Positions 7,005 through 9,357 of a stretch of DNA of 9,357 nt are shown in pieces. The stretch is taken from the NCBI GenBank assembly GCA_017828935.1, contig JAGAUG010000042.1, positions 1 to 9,357 of the forward strand, written 5' to 3'. The translations under genes were made by a program, and so were the position numbers. Numbering within the stretch: position 1 is the first letter of the stretch; every line of letters starts with the position of its first letter. The DNA is from Oscillospiraceae bacterium. GTDB lineage: Bacteria > Bacillota > Clostridia > Oscillospirales > Ruminococcaceae. The notes beneath the pieces were generated by a model, which did not search any database, was not told the origin of the DNA, and saw nothing but the letters and a program-made list of their open reading frames with translations.

Positions 7005-8117
7005 ATGAATATAAAAAATTTATTAGTAGGGTCAGTTTGTTGTTTGACAATTTTTTCTAGTAATTTTATAAATACTAGCGCATTTACAAAAGATTATTAT
7101 GATTTAGTAGATGTTCTTCCAAGAATCGAATCATATATTGCTAGTCAAGCTGATAGTAGCAGTTCGAATAAAATAATATTAATAACAGTAAGAGATATTA
7201 AATTAGAATCTGATGATAAATACCAAAGATTACATGATATTTTACAGTCAAAATTTCCACAAAAGAATATTTTTGATGTATATATAAAACCTTCTGGTCA
7301 AATTATTATACCTGAAAATAATATAACGCCGCCAAAAGACGATGAGAGACTTTGCAATCAAGAAGACATTAATTTTAAAAATAAGTTATCTGAGTACGGC
7401 GTCAAGAATGTTTCTGTAATAAACGAAAACAATAATAAAAAAATCCCATCAGAATATCACAGATGTATAGCTTATAGTATTTCTAAGATATATAATAAAT
7501 ATTTTTATGTGACTGATAAATATATAAATCACGTTAATAACACTTTATTTTCTAATTTAGAGATGGCGGATGTGCAGCACACTGATGATACAGTTGGGGA
7601 ATTTATCGCTCACGAAGATAAAATAGTTTTATCGCCAGCTTTATTTAATAATAATAATAAAGATATTCAAGAATTAATAGAACAAACTATTAGTCACGAG
7701 ATTGGCCACGCAATAGAGCTGAGTTTGTGTGAAAAAGTTTTTAAAGATCTTAATTTAAATAATATTTCCCAAAACGGATTAAAACGTTTAGCTTTACTTT
7801 ATTTTTGTGATACTACTCAAAGATTTAGTTCTTTAATAATGGATAGCGTTTTAGAAAGAATGAACGCTCCTAAAAATATTACAGGTATTAGAGATTTTAT
7901 AAAAGATAATCTTAGTGCTTACGCGAATACAAACCCGTCTGAATTCTTTGCGGAAGCTATTGCTGGAGGGGTTTTTAGAGACGAATCCAAAAATAAGAAC
8001 ATATCGTCTGTATTAGACGAAGAAATAAAAAATATAATAAAATCAGAAGGAGCAACATATCAAAAATTAAAAGACGAAGCTTTAAGATTCTTAAAAGACA
8101 ATAATATTATAATATAA
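7005..8117 (+). CDS. Secreted lethal factor/PPEP-like zinc metallopeptidase
   Basis: This 370-residue protein carries the catalytic features of the anthrax lethal factor (ATLF) peptidase domain. HEIGH (231-235) supplies two zinc-binding His and the catalytic Glu232. YANTNPSEFFAEA (306-318) supplies the third ligand Glu313, with Tyr306 seven residues before it, the same spacing as Tyr728/Glu735 of lethal factor. The interval from the first His to this Glu is 82 residues, longer than the roughly 45-50 I recall for the family, which suggests an inserted helical segment (about 240-300). Residues 1-27 form a type I signal peptide, with cleavage probably after NTSA. The region from 28 to about 140 is an N-terminal part I do not recognise. 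No membrane anchor, sorting motif or surface-binding repeat is visible. PPEP relatives cut Pro-Pro sites in sortase-anchored adhesins; the substrate here is unknown. Confidence 0.85.
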   Translation: MNIKNLLVGSVCCLTIFSSNFINTSAFTKDYYDLVDVLPRIESYIASQADSSSSNKIILITVRDIKLESDDKYQRLHDILQSKFPQKNIFDVYIKPSGQIIIPENNITPPKDDERLCNQEDINFKNKLSEYGVKNVSVINENNNKKIPSEYHRCIAYSISKIYNKYFYVTDKYINHVNNTLFSNLEMADVQHTDDTVGEFIAHEDKIVLSPALFNNNNKDIQELIEQTISHEIGHAIELSLCEKVFKDLNLNNISQNGLKRLALLYFCDTTQRFSSLIMDSVLERMNAPKNITGIRDFIKDNLSAYANTNPSEFFAEAIAGGVFRDESKNKNISSVLDEEIKNIIKSEGATYQKLKDEALRFLKDNNIII

Positions 8118-8164
8118 ACCAAAATTTAGCATTTAACTTATTCGATTTTTTATCAAGATTTAGA

Positions 8165-8195
8165 TTAAATTGGTTCTATGTCAAGAGTTGGGGTG
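8165..8195 (+). repeat. Insertion-sequence-like terminal repeat, right copy
   Basis: This 31-base segment contains GGTTCTATGTCAAGAG followed by TTGGGGTG. It is the inverted partner of 132-162, with two mismatches in 31 bases. It points right, away from the left copy, so both copies face outward from the 8-kb block between them. It lies 48 bases after the metallopeptidase stop codon. Confidence 0.6.
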
Positions 8196-8268
8196 CAATT
8201 TTCTTGTTCTTAGACTAATTTATTTGTTATTTCCAGTTTAAAAGAACGACACTGGGAATTTTCTAAAT

Positions 8269-8310
8269 GGCTCCCTTTTCAAGGGAGCTGTCAGCGTAGC
8301 TGACTGAGGG
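8269..8310 (+). repeat. Palindromic double-hairpin repeat, copy A
   Basis: Two adjacent perfect hairpins are visible: GCTCCCTT/AAGGGAGC (8270-8277 and 8281-8288, loop TTC) and GTCAGC/GCTGAC (8290-8295 and 8299-8304, loop GTA), followed by TGAGGG. Repeats of this form, with a GGCTCCCTT arm and a ...CTGAGGG end, are frequent between genes in gut Clostridia. It is much richer in GC than its surroundings. Copy C at 8957-9002 is a decayed inverted copy. Confidence 0.8.
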
Positions 8311-8362
8311 TTTATTCTTCTAAGATTTTTATAATTTTATATAATATTTAAGCTAAAATATC

Positions 8363-8424
8363 AATCCCTCCCGCTCTTGCGAGCCGATTCCATTACTCTT
8401 AAGGGAGTCCAGTACGCCGGGATT
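8363..8424. repeat. Palindromic repeat B, GC-rich
   Basis: The segment is bounded by AATCCC (8363-8368) and GGGATT (8419-8424) in inverted orientation. Inside are a hairpin GCTC/GAGC (8373-8376 and 8381-8384) and a second, ACTC/GAGT (8395-8398 and 8405-8408). Its AATCCCTC start and AAGGGAG segment resemble the reverse of copy A, but the middle and right end differ, so it is either a diverged relative or a separate repeat family. Confidence 0.55.
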
Positions 8425-8510
8425 TAACTTACTTAGGTTAGATTAACATGTGTTTTTCAAGATTAAAAACCTCAACTTTTAAAGCCACCACAAGATTTAT
8501 TATAGAGCCT

Positions 8511-8553
8511 AAAAAAACAGACTCAAATCTTTAGGATTTAAGCCTGTTTTTTT
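8511..8553 (-). terminator. Bidirectional terminator after the tRNA unit
   Basis: A 13-bp stem (8517-8529 with 8535-8547, two wobble pairs when read on the minus strand) with a five-base loop is flanked by A7 on the left and T7 on the right. On the minus strand it lies 3 bases past the CCA end of the initiator tRNA and ends in a T run, so it terminates the tRNA transcript. The symmetry lets it also stop plus-strand transcripts coming from the metallopeptidase side. Confidence 0.85.
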
Positions 8554-8556
8554 AAT

Positions 8557-8633
<77 letters not shown>

Positions 8634-8651
8634 ATATTTAAATTAGTAATG

Positions 8652-8738
8652 TGGTGCCGGAGACCGGACTTGAACCGGTACGAGTTTTACCTCCCAGGAT
8701 TTTAAGTCCTGTGCGTCTGCCGATTTCGCCACTCCGGC
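8652..8738 (-). tRNA. tRNA-Leu (TAA)
   Basis: The 87-base class II tRNA has an acceptor stem GCCGGAG/CTCCGGC, anticodon TAA in the loop CTTAAAA, a long variable arm starting GGAGGTAAAACTC, a T arm ACCGG-TTCAAGT-CCGGT and an encoded CCA. It reads UUA, an expected major Leu codon in such AT-rich DNA. It is the first gene of the tRNA unit. Confidence 0.96.
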
Positions 8739-8764
8739 TAACCTCAAATCTAAACTCTATTATT

Positions 8765-8792
8765 ATTATATCATATAAAAAAAATATGTCAA
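8765..8792 (-). promoter_or_regulatory. Promoter of the tRNA-Leu/tRNA-fMet unit
   Basis: On the minus strand, consensus TTGACA (8792-8787) and TATAAT (8770-8765) boxes are separated by 16 bases, about 26 bases before the tRNA-Leu 5' end. This is the only fully consensus promoter in the window, as expected for stable RNA genes. AT tracts upstream (8793-8860) could act as an UP element. Confidence 0.85.
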
Positions 8793-8893
8793 TACTTTTT
8801 TAAAAAAATTTTTAAATTTTTTTTGAAATTTTAAAAAAATCGATAATATCTTTTTGCTTATAAAATTTACTAAAAAAATTTTTATAAAAACAC

Positions 8894-8922
8894 TTGATTT
8901 ATGACAAAAAATATATTATAAT
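8894..8922 (+). promoter_or_regulatory. Promoter of the surface-protein gene
   Basis: TTGATT (8894-8899), a 17-base spacer and TATAAT (8917-8922) form a SigA-type promoter with the same boxes and spacing as the metallopeptidase promoter. The bases following the -10 box are also shared, apart from one extra A. The predicted leader to the ATG at 9042 is about 110 bases and contains repeat copy C. The AT-tract stretch between this promoter and the tRNA promoter (8793-8893) holds nothing else I can name. Confidence 0.7.
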
Positions 8923-8956
8923 AAATATTAGAATAAGTCTAGTCCTCAAGAAATCT

Positions 8957-9002
8957 ACCCTCAGTCCAGCTTACGCTGTCCAGCTCTATTAAGAACGGAG
9001 CC
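8957..9002 (-). repeat. Palindromic repeat, decayed copy C in a leader
   Basis: Read on the minus strand it begins GGCTCC, contains GAGCTGGACAGCG and GCTGGACTGAGGG, and aligns with copy A along its length, but substitutions and insertions have broken the long stems. A short CAGC/GCTG hairpin (8967-8970 and 8975-8978) remains. It lies between the promoter and the start codon of the surface-protein gene, so it would be part of that mRNA. Confidence 0.65.
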
Positions 9003-9041
9003 AAAAAAATTTTAATTTTTAATTTAGGAGAGTGAAATTTT

Positions 9042-9357
9042 ATGTATTTTATAAAAAAATTAAATAATTTAAAAAATAATTTAAATATCAAATTGCCAAA
9101 ATTTGGTACGGGGGGATACTAGTAGATATAAATATATAATATTTTTTATTATATTTATACTAAGTATTAGTATTCGGTCTTTTGGAGATATTACATATGA
9201 CTCTAACGGATATGAATGGGTTGGGACAACTATAAAAAGTTATCAGCCAGCGACGCAAGTTCCGGAAAACGATACGACTTATCCAGATTATGTAGGTTAT
9301 TACAAAATAGAAAACGCAGGAAATCTATATTGGTTCGCTGATCAGGTAAATAACGGC
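9042..9357 (+). CDS. Start of a large secreted surface protein, frame broken
   Basis: An ATG with AGGAG 11 bases upstream opens a basic N-terminus (MYFIKKLNNLKNNLNIK), but this frame stops at a double TAG (9120-9125) just after a run of six G (9110-9115). Removing one G joins it to the next frame, which stays open to the window edge. The joined protein has a hydrophobic segment YIIFFIIFILSISI (31-44), a typical long-leader signal peptide, and then a mature part with YYKIENAGNLYWFAD and QVNNG. This module start is one I recognise from large repeat-bearing surface proteins of Firmicutes and Bacteroidetes. The downstream frame has no ATG of its own after its last stop; TTG at 9103 is possible but lacks a ribosome site. 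It could be a phase-variable gene in the off state, a pseudogene or a homopolymer sequencing error. The gene runs off the window. Confidence 0.6.
9110..9115 (+). repeat. Six-G homopolymer at the frame break
   Basis: This G6 run is conspicuous in such AT-rich DNA and sits exactly where the signal-peptide frame and the mature-protein frame part. Five G would restore one continuous reading frame. Confidence 0.7.

Larger units (their letters stand above)
8118..8510. other. Gene-free, repeat-rich interval
   Basis: I see no gene in this stretch. It begins without a convincing terminator for the metallopeptidase gene. It then holds the insertion-sequence-like end (8165-8195), a small hairpin with CCAGT (8233-8237) and ACTGG (8251-8255), a double-hairpin palindromic repeat (8269-8310), a second palindromic repeat (8363-8424), and near 8471-8486 a sequence CTCAACTTTT-AAAGCC that looks like a decayed opposite insertion-sequence end. 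The whole stretch may be accumulated mobile debris between the protease gene and the tRNA unit. Confidence 0.6.

Noticed and set aside
7005..7070. Lipoprotein signal in the metallopeptidase leader (GSVCC)
   Set aside because: Val at the position before Cys does not fit a lipobox, and a normal signal peptidase I site (NTSA) follows.
132..8195. A complete composite transposon carrying the whole block
   Set aside because: The ends face outward, no transposase is visible, and the block contains essential genes such as glyQS and ychF.
8793..8893. Replication origin or other AT-rich functional site
   Set aside because: The A and T tracts are not phased with any DnaA-box-like repeats and sit between two promoters, so an UP element or plain composition explains them.

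Overview
The window is strongly AT-rich DNA read with the standard genetic code, and every complete gene on the minus strand that I checked ends in TAA. It looks like a chromosome segment of a spore-forming or spore-ancestral member of the Clostridia. The evidence is a GerW/YtfJ-family sporulation protein, a DUF2953 (YtfI-like) protein and a DacB-type carboxypeptidase in one gene run, a class B sortase, a single-chain glycyl-tRNA synthetase, and small palindromic repeats of a kind common in gut Clostridia. Species cannot be assigned from the sequence alone.

Layout, left to right. Positions 1-87 hold the probable 3' end of an unidentified plus-strand gene. Next come a hairpin terminator for the minus strand and an insertion-sequence-like end. 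Positions 175-6754 hold seven tightly spaced minus-strand genes, transcribed in the order ychF - DUF2953 - gerW - dacB-like - rluB-like - glyQS - class B sortase, from one promoter near 6822-6850. This run combines translation and ribosome functions (ychF, rluB, glyQS), spore and cell-wall functions (DUF2953, gerW, dacB) and surface-protein anchoring (sortase). Positions 6755-7004 are a divergent promoter region. Positions 7005-8117, on the plus strand, encode a secreted zinc metallopeptidase of the anthrax lethal factor/PPEP type. Positions 8118-8510 have no gene but contain a second copy of the insertion-sequence-like end and two palindromic repeats. A bidirectional terminator and a two-gene tRNA unit (Leu-UAA, then initiator Met) follow on the minus strand with their own promoter. 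The right edge (8894-9357) holds a plus-strand promoter, a third palindromic repeat in the leader, and the start of a probable large secreted surface protein whose reading frame is broken at a run of six G.

Two features may tie the accessory genes together. The metallopeptidase and the surface-protein gene have almost the same promoter block. A sortase, a secreted protease of a family known to cut sortase-anchored adhesins, and a surface protein also lie within 9 kb. That they form one surface display and release module is inference. The most unusual points are the frame break at the G tract, the lethal-factor-like protease, the shared promoter block, the outward-facing inverted repeat ends and a Lys where the sortase family normally has its catalytic Arg.
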